DNA from: Stutzerimonas stutzeri SDM-LAC
GTDB lineage: Bacteria; Pseudomonadota; Gammaproteobacteria; Pseudomonadales; Pseudomonadaceae
NCBI RefSeq assembly: GCF_000235745.1
Contig: NZ_AGSX01000195.1
Coordinates: 1-37,348, forward strand
DNA length: 37,348 bases
Direction: 5' to 3'
Of the stretch, positions 16,724-25,660 are shown one piece after another. Position 1 is the stretch's first letter. Each line of letters starts with the position of its first letter. The notes under the pieces are model-generated. The model was given only the letters and a program-made list of their open reading frames with translations, was not told where the DNA came from and searched no databases. The position numbers and the translations under genes are program-made.

Positions 16724-16741
16724 TTGGCACAGCCTCTGCAT
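16724..16741 (+). promoter_or_regulatory. Sigma-54 promoter of the nitrate-reductase operon
   Basis: TTGGCAC with GG at 16726-16727 and TGCAT with GC at 16738-16739 keep the exact GG-N10-GC spacing. The start site would be near 16751, eleven bases before hairpin P1 of the leader. Confidence 0.72.
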
Positions 16742-16750
16742 TAGCTGCCT

Positions 16751-16848
16751 TACATAGGCCAGACCTTCAACGTGGAGGGTCGGCTCCGAATGCGGAAGAA
16801 AGGGACAAAGGCGTCCTCACTGGGAGATCAGTGGGACGCCTTTTTCGT
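16751..16848 (+). ncRNA. NasT (ANTAR)-responsive leader RNA of the nitrate-reductase operon
   Basis: P1 is a 7-pair stem (16762-16768 with 16775-16781, one G-U) closing the hexaloop AACGTG. P2 is a 5-pair stem (16802-16806 with 16813-16817, one G-U) closing AAAGGC. Both loops show A1 and G4, the ANTAR recognition residues. P2 shares its loop and 3' arm with the 5' arm of the terminator, giving the either/or switch expected of NasT control. This is the better-formed of the two leaders in the window. Confidence 0.82.
16807..16845 (+). terminator. Leader attenuator terminator before the oxidoreductase gene
   Basis: A 15-pair stem (16807-16822 with 16829-16843, one bulged T at 16817) closes the loop GGAGAT and ends in five T. 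It is a strong intrinsic terminator located 68 bases before the ATG at 16913 and overlapping ANTAR hairpin P2. Confidence 0.85.
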
Positions 16849-16912
16849 TCTGGATTTTTACAACGACACGGCCAGGCAGCTATCGACTGCGCCAGCCTGC
16901 GGGGAGAACGGC

Positions 16913-18316
16913 ATGAAAAAACTCAAGCTGGTGATGATCGGCAACGGCATGGCCGGGGTGCGCACACTGGAAGAGCTGCTCAACCTGGCTCCCGCGCTGT
17001 ACGACATCACCGTGTTCGGTGCCGAGCCGCATCCCAACTACAACCGAATCCTGCTCTCTCCGGTGCTGGCCGGGGAACAGACTTTCGATGAGATCGTGCT
17101 CAACGATCTCAAGTGGTACAGCGATAACAACATCCGTCTGATGCTTAACCGCAAGGTGGTCGAGATCGACCGGATCAAGCGCCGGGTAGTCGCCGATGAT
17201 GGCAGCGAAGCAGAGTACGACCGGTTGCTTATCGCTACGGGTTCGAATCCCTTCATGCTCCCGGTTCCGGGCAACGATCTGAAAGGCGTGGTCGGCTACC
17301 GCGACATTGCCGATACCCAGGCCATGATGGATGTCACCAAAACCCACAAGCACGCCGTGGTGATCGGTGGTGGATTGCTCGGGCTGGAAGCCGCCAACGG
17401 TCTGAAACTACGCGGCATGGACGTGACGGTGGTGCACATCGGCGAATGGCCGATGGAACGTCAACTCGACCAGACAGCCGGCACCTTGCTGCAACAAGCC
17501 CTGGAAGCGCGTGGGCTCAACTTCAAGATGCAGAAGCAGACCGCCGAGCTCATTGGCAACCACGCCGGCCGGGTCAAGTCCGTGCGCTTCGCCGATGGCC
17601 AAGTCATCGACGCCGACCTGGTGGTGATGGCGGCCGGGATCCGTCCCAACAGCGCGCTGGCCGAGAAAGCCGGCATCCCCTGTGACCGCGGCATTCTGGT
17701 CAACGACACCCTGCAGACCTACGACCCGCGGGTGTACGCCGTCGGCGAGTGCGCCAGTCATCGCGGCACCGCCTACGGCCTGGTGGCGCCGCTGTTCGAG
17801 CAGGCCAAGGTTTGCGCGAATCATCTGGCGATGCTGGGCTTTTCCCGATATCTCGGTTCGGTGACCTCAACCAAACTCAAGGTGACCGGCATCGACCTGT
17901 TCTCAGCCGGCGACTTCATCGGCGGCGAAGGCACCGAGACCATCACCCTCTCCGACCCTGTCGGTGGCGTGTACAAGAAGCTCGTGATCAAGGACAACAT
18001 CCTCGTCGGCGCCTGTCTCTTCGGCGACACGGCTGACGGGGGCTGGTATTTGCGCCAGGTACGCGACGGCCAGAACGTCAGCGAAATCCGTGATCACCTG
18101 ATGTTTGGTACGGCCGGCCTATGCGAAGGCGCCACCGGTGAGACCGGCCAGCAAGGCCAGAACAACGCCATGGCGATGCCCGAAAGCTGGCAGATCAACC
18201 ACGGTGGCGGCGAAGCCGTGGCGCCCGATGTCGGCTGCGCACATCGTCATCAAGCCCGGATGAAGAACTGCCGCGAACTGCCAGCAATGAAGGCGCGCAA
18301 TGAATCTGCCGCGTAA
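16913..18316 (+). CDS. FAD/NAD(P)H-dependent oxidoreductase, NirB N-terminal / NasC-like electron-transfer subunit
   Basis: 467 residues, starting at the ATG after GGGGAGAA. A first Rossmann motif G10-N-G-M-A-G15 binds FAD, a second GGGLLG (152-157) should bind NAD(P)H, and VYAVGEC (274-280) is the second FAD contact. A reductase dimerisation-type domain follows to about 405. The sequence resembles the FAD/NADH part of nitrite reductase NirB and Klebsiella NasC, but the [2Fe-2S] BFD, siroheme and [4Fe-4S] regions of NirB are absent. The last 60 residues look unlike any domain I know. The most likely role is to pass electrons from NAD(P)H to the nitrate reductase encoded next, whose C-terminal BFD domain can accept them. 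Confidence 0.82.
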   Translation: MKKLKLVMIGNGMAGVRTLEELLNLAPALYDITVFGAEPHPNYNRILLSPVLAGEQTFDEIVLNDLKWYSDNNIRLMLNRKVVEIDRIKRRVVADDGSEAEYDRLLIATGSNPFMLPVPGNDLKGVVGYRDIADTQAMMDVTKTHKHAVVIGGGLLGLEAANGLKLRGMDVTVVHIGEWPMERQLDQTAGTLLQQALEARGLNFKMQKQTAELIGNHAGRVKSVRFADGQVIDADLVVMAAGIRPNSALAEKAGIPCDRGILVNDTLQTYDPRVYAVGECASHRGTAYGLVAPLFEQAKVCANHLAMLGFSRYLGSVTSTKLKVTGIDLFSAGDFIGGEGTETITLSDPVGGVYKKLVIKDNILVGACLFGDTADGGWYLRQVRDGQNVSEIRDHLMFGTAGLCEGATGETGQQGQNNAMAMPESWQINHGGGEAVAPDVGCAHRHQARMKNCRELPAMKARNESAA

Positions 18317-18448
18317 GACCAGCCCGGAGGGCGCGTATCAGCCCGCCGTTTGATCCAGTAATTACCGCGACTGGCACGGTGAGCCGAGGCAGAGCGCCGC
18401 CCGGCCCACCCATATCTCATACCGACGCCCTTCCCAGGAGACGACACC

Positions 18449-21145
18449 ATGCGCCAGACAACCGCCTCGACCTGCTGTTATTGCGGCGTGGGCTGTGGTG
18501 TGCTGATCGAGCACGATGGCGAGCACATCCTCGATGTCGCTGGCGACCCGAATCATCCGGCTAATTTTGGCAAGCTGTGCAGCAAGGGTTCGACGCTGCA
18601 CCTGACCGGCGACCTCGACGCCCGCGCACGCTATCCCGAACTGCGCCTGGGTAAAGGCCTGGCCCGCGCACGTGCAAGCTGGGACAGCGCGCTCGATCAT
18701 GCCGCCACTATGTTCGCCAAAACCATTGCCGAGCACGGACCGGACAGCGTCGCCTTCTATATCTCCGGTCAGTTGCTGACCGAGGATTACTACGCGTTCA
18801 ACAAGCTCGCCCGCGCGCTGGTCGGCACCAACAACATCGATTCGAACTCACGCCTGTGCATGTCTTCAGCCGTGGTGGGCTACAAGCGCAGCCTCGGCGC
18901 CGACGCCCCACCCTGCAGTTACGAAGACATCGAGCAGAGCGATTGCGTGCTGATCGTCGGCAGCAACATGGCCTATGCGCACCCCGTGTTGTTCCGCCGT
19001 CTGGAGGAAGCCAAGGCAAAGCGCCCCGAGATGAAAGTGATCGTCGTCGACCCACGCCGCACCGACACGTGCGAGCTGGCTGACCTGCACCTGCCGATCG
19101 TGCCGGGTACAGACGTCGCACTGTTCCACGGCATCCTGCATCTGCTGCTGAGGGAAGGCTGGATCGATGGAAACTTCATCGAGGCTCACACGGACGGCTT
19201 TGATGAATTGAAGAACATGGTGTGCGACTACAGTCCGGTCATGGTGGCAGAGCTGTGCGGCATCAGCGTGAACGATCTGCAACGCTGCGCAAGGATGATC
19301 GGCAACGCGCCTAGCTTTCTGTCGCTGTGGTGTATGGGCGTCAACCAATCCTCATCCGGTAGCGCCAAGAACAGCGCACTGATCAACCTGCATCTGGCCA
19401 CCGGCCAGATCGGCAAGCCGGGCGCCGGGCCCTTTTCACTGACTGGGCAACCCAACGCCATGGGCGGCCGCGAAACGGGCAGTCTGTCTAACCTGCTTCC
19501 GGGCCATCGCGAAGCCGGCAACCCCACGCATCGTGCCGAAGTGGCGGCTTACTGGGGCATCGACAGGCTGCCGGACACCACCGGGCTTTCCGCCATCGAA
19601 CTGTTCGACGCCGTGCACAGCGGACAGATCAAGGCGCTGTGGATCGCCTGTACCAACCCAGGTCAATCGATGCCGGATCAGCAGAAGGTTCACGAAGCCC
19701 TAGCAGGCTGCCCGTTCGTCGTGGTTCAGGAAGCCTTTTCGACCACCGAAACCTGCCACTACGCCGACCTGCTGCTGCCTGCCGCCAGTTGGGGCGAAAA
19801 GGATGGCACCGTGACCAATTCCGAGCGCCGCGTCAGCCATGTACGCCCCGCCATTGCCGCCCCCGGCGAGGCGCGCCCGGATTGGTCGATCACCTGCGAT
19901 TTCGCCCGCCGACTGGAAAAGCTGATGCGCCCCGGCGAGCCGAGCCTGTTCGACTTCACAAACCCTGCCGCCCTGTTCGAGGAATACAAGCTGCTCACCC
20001 AGGGCCGGGATCTTGATCTGTCGGGCCTCAGCCACGCGCTGATCGACCAGCTTGGCCCGCAGCAATGGCCCTTCCCCGCGGGCCACCAGCAAGGCACGCC
20101 AAGGCTTTACGGTGACGGCGTGTTCCCGACCGCAAGCGGCCGCGCCAGGTTTCTCGCTGAGCACTATCGGGCACCAAAAGAAACGCGCGAGACAGGCTTC
20201 CCGCTCACGCTGAACACCGGTCGCCTGCGCGATCACTGGCACGGCATGAGCCGCACAGGAACCGCCGCGCGGCTGTTCAGCCACGTCGAAGAAGCGCTGC
20301 TGAGCATGAACGCAGACGATATGCGCCAGCGTCAGTTGTTCGATGGTCAGCTGGTCAAAGCGCGCAGCCGCCGTGGCGAGCTGATACTGCCTGTACAGAA
20401 AGACGACAGCCTGCGTCCCGGCCAGGCTTTCGTGCCGATGCATTGGGGCGACCGCTTCCTCAAGGGGCTCGGCATCAACCGCCTCACGCTGTCGGCGTTC
20501 GATCCGCTTTCCAAGCAGCCCGAACTCAAGCACGCCGGGGTCGAAGTAGAAAAAGCCGAGCTGCCCTGGCAGTTCTTTGCTCTTGTCGAAGGCTCGGTGC
20601 AGAAGCGTTTCGACGCGCTGCGGCCACTCTTTGAGGGTTTCGCCTACGCCAGCTTCAGCCTGGCTGGACGCGACCGATCTGCGCTGGTGATCCGCGCCGC
20701 CTGTAACGAAGCTCCAGACGCACCAACGCTGGCGGAAATCGAGCGACTGCTAGGGCTGGATAATGGCCCAGTGGTGGTTTACGACGATCCGCGACGCAGC
20801 GTCGGCAAGCGGGTGCGTATCGAGGATGGGCGCATCGTCGCCCTCAGCCTGTCCGGCGAAACCGCCGCGCGCCACTGGCTCAAGCAGCTCTGGCACGACG
20901 GCAAGGTCGACCAGGCCCTGCGTCGCTGGCTGCTCGCGCCATTGAGCACGCCACCTGGCGGCAACGTGCGCAGCGCCAAAACGCTGTGTAACTGCATGAA
21001 CGTCAGCCAGGACGCGATCTGCTCAGGTATCGAGCGGGGTCTGGACTTGAACGGCTTGAAGCGCGAGCTGGGCTGCGGCACCAGTTGCGGCTCGTGCGTA
21101 CCGGAAATCAAGCGACTGCTGGAGAAACAGCCGGCAGTGGTATGA
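18449..21145 (+). CDS. nasC: Assimilatory nitrate reductase catalytic subunit
   Basis: Reduces nitrate to nitrite in the cytoplasm. 898 residues of the Mo-bis-MGD oxidoreductase family: the [4Fe-4S] ligands are C9, C12, C16 and C44, followed by the molybdopterin domains and the C-terminal dinucleotide-binding domain. The end carries a BFD-like [2Fe-2S] domain with C847, C849, C880 and C883, as in Klebsiella NasA and P. aeruginosa PA1779. The length is normal and no signal peptide is present, which fits an assimilatory enzyme. The start follows AGGAGACGACACC. It lies 132 bases after the oxidoreductase and 65 before cobA, presumably one transcript. The symbol follows Pseudomonas usage; Klebsiella calls it nasA. 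Confidence 0.92.
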   Translation: MRQTTASTCCYCGVGCGVLIEHDGEHILDVAGDPNHPANFGKLCSKGSTLHLTGDLDARARYPELRLGKGLARARASWDSALDHAATMFAKTIAEHGPDSVAFYISGQLLTEDYYAFNKLARALVGTNNIDSNSRLCMSSAVVGYKRSLGADAPPCSYEDIEQSDCVLIVGSNMAYAHPVLFRRLEEAKAKRPEMKVIVVDPRRTDTCELADLHLPIVPGTDVALFHGILHLLLREGWIDGNFIEAHTDGFDELKNMVCDYSPVMVAELCGISVNDLQRCARMIGNAPSFLSLWCMGVNQSSSGSAKNSALINLHLATGQIGKPGAGPFSLTGQPNAMGGRETGSLSNLLPGHREAGNPTHRAEVAAYWGIDRLPDTTGLSAIELFDAVHSGQIKALWIACTNPGQSMPDQQKVHEALAGCPFVVVQEAFSTTETCHYADLLLPAASWGEKDGTVTNSERRVSHVRPAIAAPGEARPDWSITCDFARRLEKLMRPGEPSLFDFTNPAALFEEYKLLTQGRDLDLSGLSHALIDQLGPQQWPFPAGHQQGTPRLYGDGVFPTASGRARFLAEHYRAPKETRETGFPLTLNTGRLRDHWHGMSRTGTAARLFSHVEEALLSMNADDMRQRQLFDGQLVKARSRRGELILPVQKDDSLRPGQAFVPMHWGDRFLKGLGINRLTLSAFDPLSKQPELKHAGVEVEKAELPWQFFALVEGSVQKRFDALRPLFEGFAYASFSLAGRDRSALVIRAACNEAPDAPTLAEIERLLGLDNGPVVVYDDPRRSVGKRVRIEDGRIVALSLSGETAARHWLKQLWHDGKVDQALRRWLLAPLSTPPGGNVRSAKTLCNCMNVSQDAICSGIERGLDLNGLKRELGCGTSCGSCVPEIKRLLEKQPAVV

Positions 21146-21210
21146 ACATCAACAGCTGACGATGCATGGCGGGTCGTCGGCGCGTATACAGCAAAACGTG
21201 AGGTGGAAAC

Positions 21211-21969
21211 ATGAGCGCAAAAGTCTGGCTGGTTGGGGCAGGTCCTGGTGACCCGGAACTGCTGACGCTCAAGGCCGTGCGCGCCATGGGCGAGGCGCAG
21301 GTGGTGCTGATCGATGATCTGGTCAATCCTGCCGTGCTCGAACATTGCCCGACCGCACGGGTGATTCCGGTGGGCAAGCGCGGCGGCTGCCGCTCGACGC
21401 CTCAGGCCTTCATTCACCGACTGATGCTGCGCTACGCCCGCCAGGGGAAATGCGTCGTGCGCTTGAAGGGCGGCGACCCGTGCATCTTCGGCCGCGGCGG
21501 CGAAGAAGCTGAATGGCTGGCCGAGCGCGGCATTGAGGTGGAAATGGTCAACGGCATCACCGCTGGGCTGGCAGGCGCCACCCAGTGCGGGATATCCCTG
21601 ACCCAGCGCGGCATTGCCCGCGGCGTGACGTTGGTCACCGCGCATACGCTCGATAGCAGCAGCCCCGCATGGCATGCACTGGCGACAACCGGTACGACAC
21701 TGGTCGTCTACATGGGCGTGAGCAGCTTGCAACAGGTGCAGAGCGGTCTGATCGAAGGCGGCCTGGCGGCCAGCACTCCGGTGGCCATGATCGAAAACGC
21801 ATCCCTGCCACAGCAGCGCGAATGCCGCTCCAGCCTCGCTGCCATGTGCCTCGATGCGGCAAGCTTCCAGCTCAAGAGCCCGGCAATCCTGGTAATCGGT
21901 GAGGTGGCGGCAAAACAGGAAGGTTATGGCGGCGGCCAAGTGGAACACGCCAATGGCAGCGCGGCCTGA
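21211..21969 (+). CDS. cobA: Uroporphyrinogen-III C-methyltransferase (SUMT)
   Basis: Transfers two methyl groups from SAM to uroporphyrinogen III to give precorrin-2, the branch point to siroheme and cobalamin. 252 residues, with the tetrapyrrole-methylase opening G-A-G-P-G-D-P-E-L-L-T (9-19) and the later K-G-G-D-P motif (residues 87-91), both diagnostic. It is a stand-alone enzyme, not a CysG fusion, so oxidation and iron chelation must be done elsewhere. Its place after the nitrate reductase matches the siroheme demand of assimilatory nitrite reductase. The start follows GAGGTGGAAAC. Confidence 0.93.
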   Translation: MSAKVWLVGAGPGDPELLTLKAVRAMGEAQVVLIDDLVNPAVLEHCPTARVIPVGKRGGCRSTPQAFIHRLMLRYARQGKCVVRLKGGDPCIFGRGGEEAEWLAERGIEVEMVNGITAGLAGATQCGISLTQRGIARGVTLVTAHTLDSSSPAWHALATTGTTLVVYMGVSSLQQVQSGLIEGGLAASTPVAMIENASLPQQRECRSSLAAMCLDAASFQLKSPAILVIGEVAAKQEGYGGGQVEHANGSAA

Positions 21970-22099
21970 AATCTGCTAAGCGATACGGCAAAAGCCACGG
22001 ATATCAGCCAGCGACGGGTTCCAAATCACGCTCAGCGAGCCATTCCAGAGCGTTATCAGGCCGTCCCTCACCTCAACACGGATCAGGCGAACCAAAAAA

Positions 22100-22190
22100 A
22101 TATTTCAATAAGTTTCATCCGAAACATGTACGCGCACGGTTTATGGGCATAGTATGCGCAGCCATCACAAGGTTGCGGCGCATCGCCGCA
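22100..22190 (+). promoter_or_regulatory. Probable nuo promoter and leader region
   Basis: The 256 bases between cobA and nuoA must hold the nuo promoter. An AT-rich patch (22092-22125) precedes TAGTAT at 22150-22155, a fair -10, but no good -35 is seen. A perfect 7-pair hairpin (TGCGGCG-CAT-CGCCGCA) at 22174-22190 would lie in the leader, about 35 bases before the nuoA ATG. No Fnr or Anr box is evident. Confidence 0.3.
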
Positions 22191-22225
22191 GCTGCAATAC
22201 CAGCCGTTCCGCCAAGGAGTCCGGC

Positions 22226-22633
22226 ATGTCTGATGTCACCATGCCCCACAATTGGGGCTTCGCAGTCTTTATTCTCGGCGTCATCGCGCTGTGCGCGTTC
22301 ATGCTCGGCGCTTCCAGCCTGCTCGGCAGCAAGGCCTGGGGTCGCGCCAAGAACGAGCCTTTCGAGTCCGGTATTTTGCCCACGGGCAATGCACGGCTGC
22401 GTTTTTCCGCAAAATTCTATCTGGTCGCGATGCTCTTCGTGATCTTCGACGTTGAAGCCCTATATCTCTTTGCCTGGGCTGTCTCGGTACGCGAAAGCGG
22501 CTGGGCGGGCCTCATTGAAGCTACCGTATTCATAGCAATTCTGTTGGCGGGTCTTGTCTACCTTTGGCGGGTGGGTGCGCTCGATTGGGCGCCATCCAGC
22601 CGTCGCGAGCGACAGGCGAAGCTAAAACAATGA
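22226..22633 (+). CDS. nuoA: NADH:quinone oxidoreductase subunit A
   Basis: Small membrane subunit of complex I, 135 residues with three transmembrane helices (about 13-35, 66-88 and 97-118). The loop between helices 1 and 2 carries the conserved K-x-x-x-F-E-S-G segment that contains the coupling-linked acidic residue. The ATG follows a strong AAGGAG at the right distance; an upstream in-frame ATG at 22154 would add a non-conserved basic extension. First gene of the nuo operon. Confidence 0.95.
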   Translation: MSDVTMPHNWGFAVFILGVIALCAFMLGASSLLGSKAWGRAKNEPFESGILPTGNARLRFSAKFYLVAMLFVIFDVEALYLFAWAVSVRESGWAGLIEATVFIAILLAGLVYLWRVGALDWAPSSRRERQAKLKQ

Positions 22634-22643
22634 GGCTCTTGGC

Positions 22644-23318
22644 ATGCAATACAAACTTACCCGGATCGATCCGGATGCGGTCAGCGACCGTTATCCGGCC
22701 GGGCAACAGGAGACTGTTGCCAATCCACTAGAAGACCAGGTTCATCGCAACATCTACATGGGCAAGCTGGAAGACGTGCTGAGTGGCGCGGTCAACTGGG
22801 GGCGCAAGAACTCCCTCTGGCCGTATAACTTCGGCCTGTCGTGCTGCTACGTGGAGATGACCACGGCCTTCACCGCGCCTCATGACATCGCCCGCTTCGG
22901 TGCCGAAGTCATCCGTGCTTCGCCGCGCCAGGCCGATTTCATGGTCATTGCCGGCACCTGCTTCATCAAGATGGCGCCCATCATCCAGCGCCTCTACGAA
23001 CAAATGCTCGAACCCAAGTGGGTCATTTCCATGGGTTCGTGCGCCAACTCCGGTGGTATGTACGACATCTACTCGGTCGTTCAGGGGGTCGACAAGTTCC
23101 TCCCCGTGGACGTGTACATACCCGGCTGCCCGCCCCGCCCCGAGGCGTTCCTGCAAGGCTTGCAACTGCTGCAGGATTCCATCGGCAAGGAGCGACGCCC
23201 GCTTTCCTGGGTCGTCGGCGATCAAGGCGTTTATCGCCCCGAGATGCCTTCGCAGAAGGAACAGCGACGCGACCAGCGTATCCAGGTCACCAACCTGCGC
23301 AGCCCCGACGACGTGTGA
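22644..23318 (+). CDS. nuoB: NADH:quinone oxidoreductase subunit B
   Basis: Peripheral-arm subunit of 224 residues holding the terminal [4Fe-4S] cluster N2, which hands electrons to quinone. The ligands C67, C68, C133 and C162 are present in their usual contexts (L-S-C-C-Y, G-S-C-A-N, P-G-C-P-P). It follows nuoA by 10 bases. The C-terminal 25 residues are charged and less conserved, as in other pseudomonads. Confidence 0.97.
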   Translation: MQYKLTRIDPDAVSDRYPAGQQETVANPLEDQVHRNIYMGKLEDVLSGAVNWGRKNSLWPYNFGLSCCYVEMTTAFTAPHDIARFGAEVIRASPRQADFMVIAGTCFIKMAPIIQRLYEQMLEPKWVISMGSCANSGGMYDIYSVVQGVDKFLPVDVYIPGCPPRPEAFLQGLQLLQDSIGKERRPLSWVVGDQGVYRPEMPSQKEQRRDQRIQVTNLRSPDDV

Positions 23319-23382
23319 ATTCCGGCTTTCCCGACCGGAAGGCTTCCGCACACCCGAACGTTGACCGAAAGCGACCGAGACC

Positions 23383-25164
23383 ATGACTGCAGGCAATGCG
23401 CTGTACATCCCGCCTTACAAGGCTGACGACCAGGATATCGTCGTCGAACTGAACGCGCGCTTCGGCGCCGAGACCTTCACGTTGCAACCCAGCCTGACCG
23501 GCATGCCGGTGCTCTGGGTGCCTCGCGAAAAGCTCATCGAGGTGCTGGGCTTCCTGCGCCAAGTCAGCAAGCCCTACGTGATGCTCTACGACCTGAGCGC
23601 CACTGACGAGCGCCTGCGCACCCATCGCCATGGCCTGCCTGCCGCCGATTTCAGTGTCTTCTATCATCTGATGTCGCTGGAGCGAAACAGTGACGTGATG
23701 ATCAAGGTCGCGCTCCGCGAAGGCGACATGAAGCTGCCCACCGCCGTCTCCGTCTGGCCCAACGCCAACTGGTACGAGCGCGAGATCTGGGACATGTTCG
23801 GCATCACCTTCGATGGCCACCCGTTCCTCACCCGCATGCTGATGCCACCGACCTGGGAAGGTCACCCCCTGCGCAAGGACTACCCCGCGCGGGCCACCGA
23901 GTTCGATCCCTACAGTCTGAACGCCGCCAAGCAGGACCTGGAACAGGAAGCCCTGCGCTTCAAGCCCGAAGACTGGGGCATGCAGCGCCACGGCGAGCAC
24001 GAGGACTACATGTTCCTCAACCTCGGCCCGAACCACCCTTCGGCCCACGGTGCCTTCCGCATCATCCTGCAGCTCGATGGCGAGGAAATCCTCGATTGCG
24101 TGCCGGAGATCGGCTACCACCATCGCGGCGCCGAGAAGATGGCCGAGCGCCAGAGCTGGCATAGTTTCATCCCTTATACCGACCGCATCGACTACCTCGG
24201 CGGGGTGATGAACAACCTGCCCTATGTGCTGGCGGTGGAGAAACTCGCGGGGATCACCGTGCCGGACCGCGTCGATTTCATCCGCGTGATGATGGCCGAG
24301 TTCTTCCGCATCCAGAACCATCTGCTTTATCTCGGCACCTACATCCAGGACGTCGGCGCGATGACGCCGGTGTTCTTCACCTTCACCGACCGCCAGCGCG
24401 CCTACAAGGTCATCGAAGCCATTACCGGTTTCCGTATGCACCCGGCCTGGTATCGCATCGGCGGTGTCGCTCACGACCTGCCGCGCGGCTGGGACAAGCT
24501 GGTGCGCGAGTTCCTCGACTGGATGCCAAAACGTCTCAACGAGTACGAAAAGGCAGCGCTGAAAAACAGCATCCTCATCGGCCGTACCAAGGGCGTCGCC
24601 GCCTACAACACCAAGGAAGCGCTGGAATGGGGCACCACCGGTGCCGGCCTGCGCGCCACCGGTTGCGACTTCGACATTCGCAAGGCACGCCCCTACTCCG
24701 GCTATCAGCATTTCGATTTCGAGGTGCCGCTGGCGGTCAATGGCGACGCCTATGACCGCTGCATGGTGAAGATGGGCGAGATGCGCGAGAGCCTGAAGAT
24801 CATCGAGCAGTGCCTCAAACACATGCCCGAAGGGCCGTACAAGGCTGACCACCCGCTGACCACGCCGCCCCCGAAAGAGCGCACGCTGGAGCACATCGAA
24901 ACGCTGATCACGCACTTCCTGCAGGTTTCCTGGGGCCCGGTGATGCCGGCCAACGAGAGCTTCCAGATGATCGAAGCGACCAAGGGCATCAACAGCTACT
25001 ACCTGACCAGCGACGGCAGCACCATGAGCTACCGCACGCGCATTCGCACGCCCAGCTTCCCGCATCTGCAGCAGATCCCCTCGGTGATCCGCGGCAGCAT
25101 GATCCCGGACCTGATCGCCTACCTGGGCAGCATCGATTTCGTTATGGCCGACGTGGACCGCTGA
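23383..25164 (+). CDS. nuoC: NADH:quinone oxidoreductase fused subunits C/D
   Basis: 593 residues joining NuoC (about 1-185) and NuoD (about 205 onward), the fusion typical of gammaproteobacteria (also named nuoCD). The NuoD part has the G-P-N-H-P-S-A-H-G segment near residue 220 that lines the quinone-binding cavity with NuoB, and the conserved E-I-G-Y-H-H-R-G stretch shortly after. Start at the ATG after AAGCGACCGAGACC. Spacing to nuoB is 64 bases, and nuoE begins one base after its stop. Confidence 0.96.
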   Translation: MTAGNALYIPPYKADDQDIVVELNARFGAETFTLQPSLTGMPVLWVPREKLIEVLGFLRQVSKPYVMLYDLSATDERLRTHRHGLPAADFSVFYHLMSLERNSDVMIKVALREGDMKLPTAVSVWPNANWYEREIWDMFGITFDGHPFLTRMLMPPTWEGHPLRKDYPARATEFDPYSLNAAKQDLEQEALRFKPEDWGMQRHGEHEDYMFLNLGPNHPSAHGAFRIILQLDGEEILDCVPEIGYHHRGAEKMAERQSWHSFIPYTDRIDYLGGVMNNLPYVLAVEKLAGITVPDRVDFIRVMMAEFFRIQNHLLYLGTYIQDVGAMTPVFFTFTDRQRAYKVIEAITGFRMHPAWYRIGGVAHDLPRGWDKLVREFLDWMPKRLNEYEKAALKNSILIGRTKGVAAYNTKEALEWGTTGAGLRATGCDFDIRKARPYSGYQHFDFEVPLAVNGDAYDRCMVKMGEMRESLKIIEQCLKHMPEGPYKADHPLTTPPPKERTLEHIETLITHFLQVSWGPVMPANESFQMIEATKGINSYYLTSDGSTMSYRTRIRTPSFPHLQQIPSVIRGSMIPDLIAYLGSIDFVMADVDR

Positions 25165-25165
25165 T

Positions 25166-25660
25166 ATGAGCACTCTGATCAAGACTGACCGTTTCGTCCT
25201 CAGCGAAACCGAACGCTCGGCCATCGAGCACGAGATGCACCACTACGAAGACCCGCGCGCGGCCAGCATCGAAGCCCTGAAGATCGTGCAGAAGGCCCGC
25301 GGCTGGGTGCCGGACGGCGCCTGCGATGCCATCGGCGAGATCCTCGGCATCCCGGCCAGCGACGTCGAAGGCGTGGCCACCTTCTATAGTCAGATTTTTC
25401 GCGTGCCGGTGGGCCGCCATATCATCCGCGTCTGCGACAGCATGACCTGCTACATCGGCGGCCATGAAAGCGTGCTGGACAGCATCCGTAACGAAATCGG
25501 CATCGAACCCGGCCAGACTTCCACCGATGGCCGCTTCACGCTGATTCCGGTGTGCTGCCTGGGCAACTGCGACAAGGCCCCGGCCCTGATGATCGACGAC
25601 GACACCTTCGGCGACGTTCAGCCCGGCGGCGTCGCCCAGTTGCTGGAGGCCTATCAATGA
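25166..25660 (+). CDS. nuoE: NADH:quinone oxidoreductase subunit E
   Basis: Thioredoxin-fold subunit of the NADH-dehydrogenase module, 164 residues, with the [2Fe-2S] cluster N1a ligands C90, C95, C131 and C135 in the order expected. The stop overlaps the nuoF start (ATGA). Confidence 0.96.
   Translation: MSTLIKTDRFVLSETERSAIEHEMHHYEDPRAASIEALKIVQKARGWVPDGACDAIGEILGIPASDVEGVATFYSQIFRVPVGRHIIRVCDSMTCYIGGHESVLDSIRNEIGIEPGQTSTDGRFTLIPVCCLGNCDKAPALMIDDDTFGDVQPGGVAQLLEAYQ

Noticed and set aside
23287-25224. Minus-strand frame of 645 residues opposite nuoCD
   Set aside because: Composition rich in H, D, V and G is typical of an antisense shadow; nuoCD is intact and conserved.
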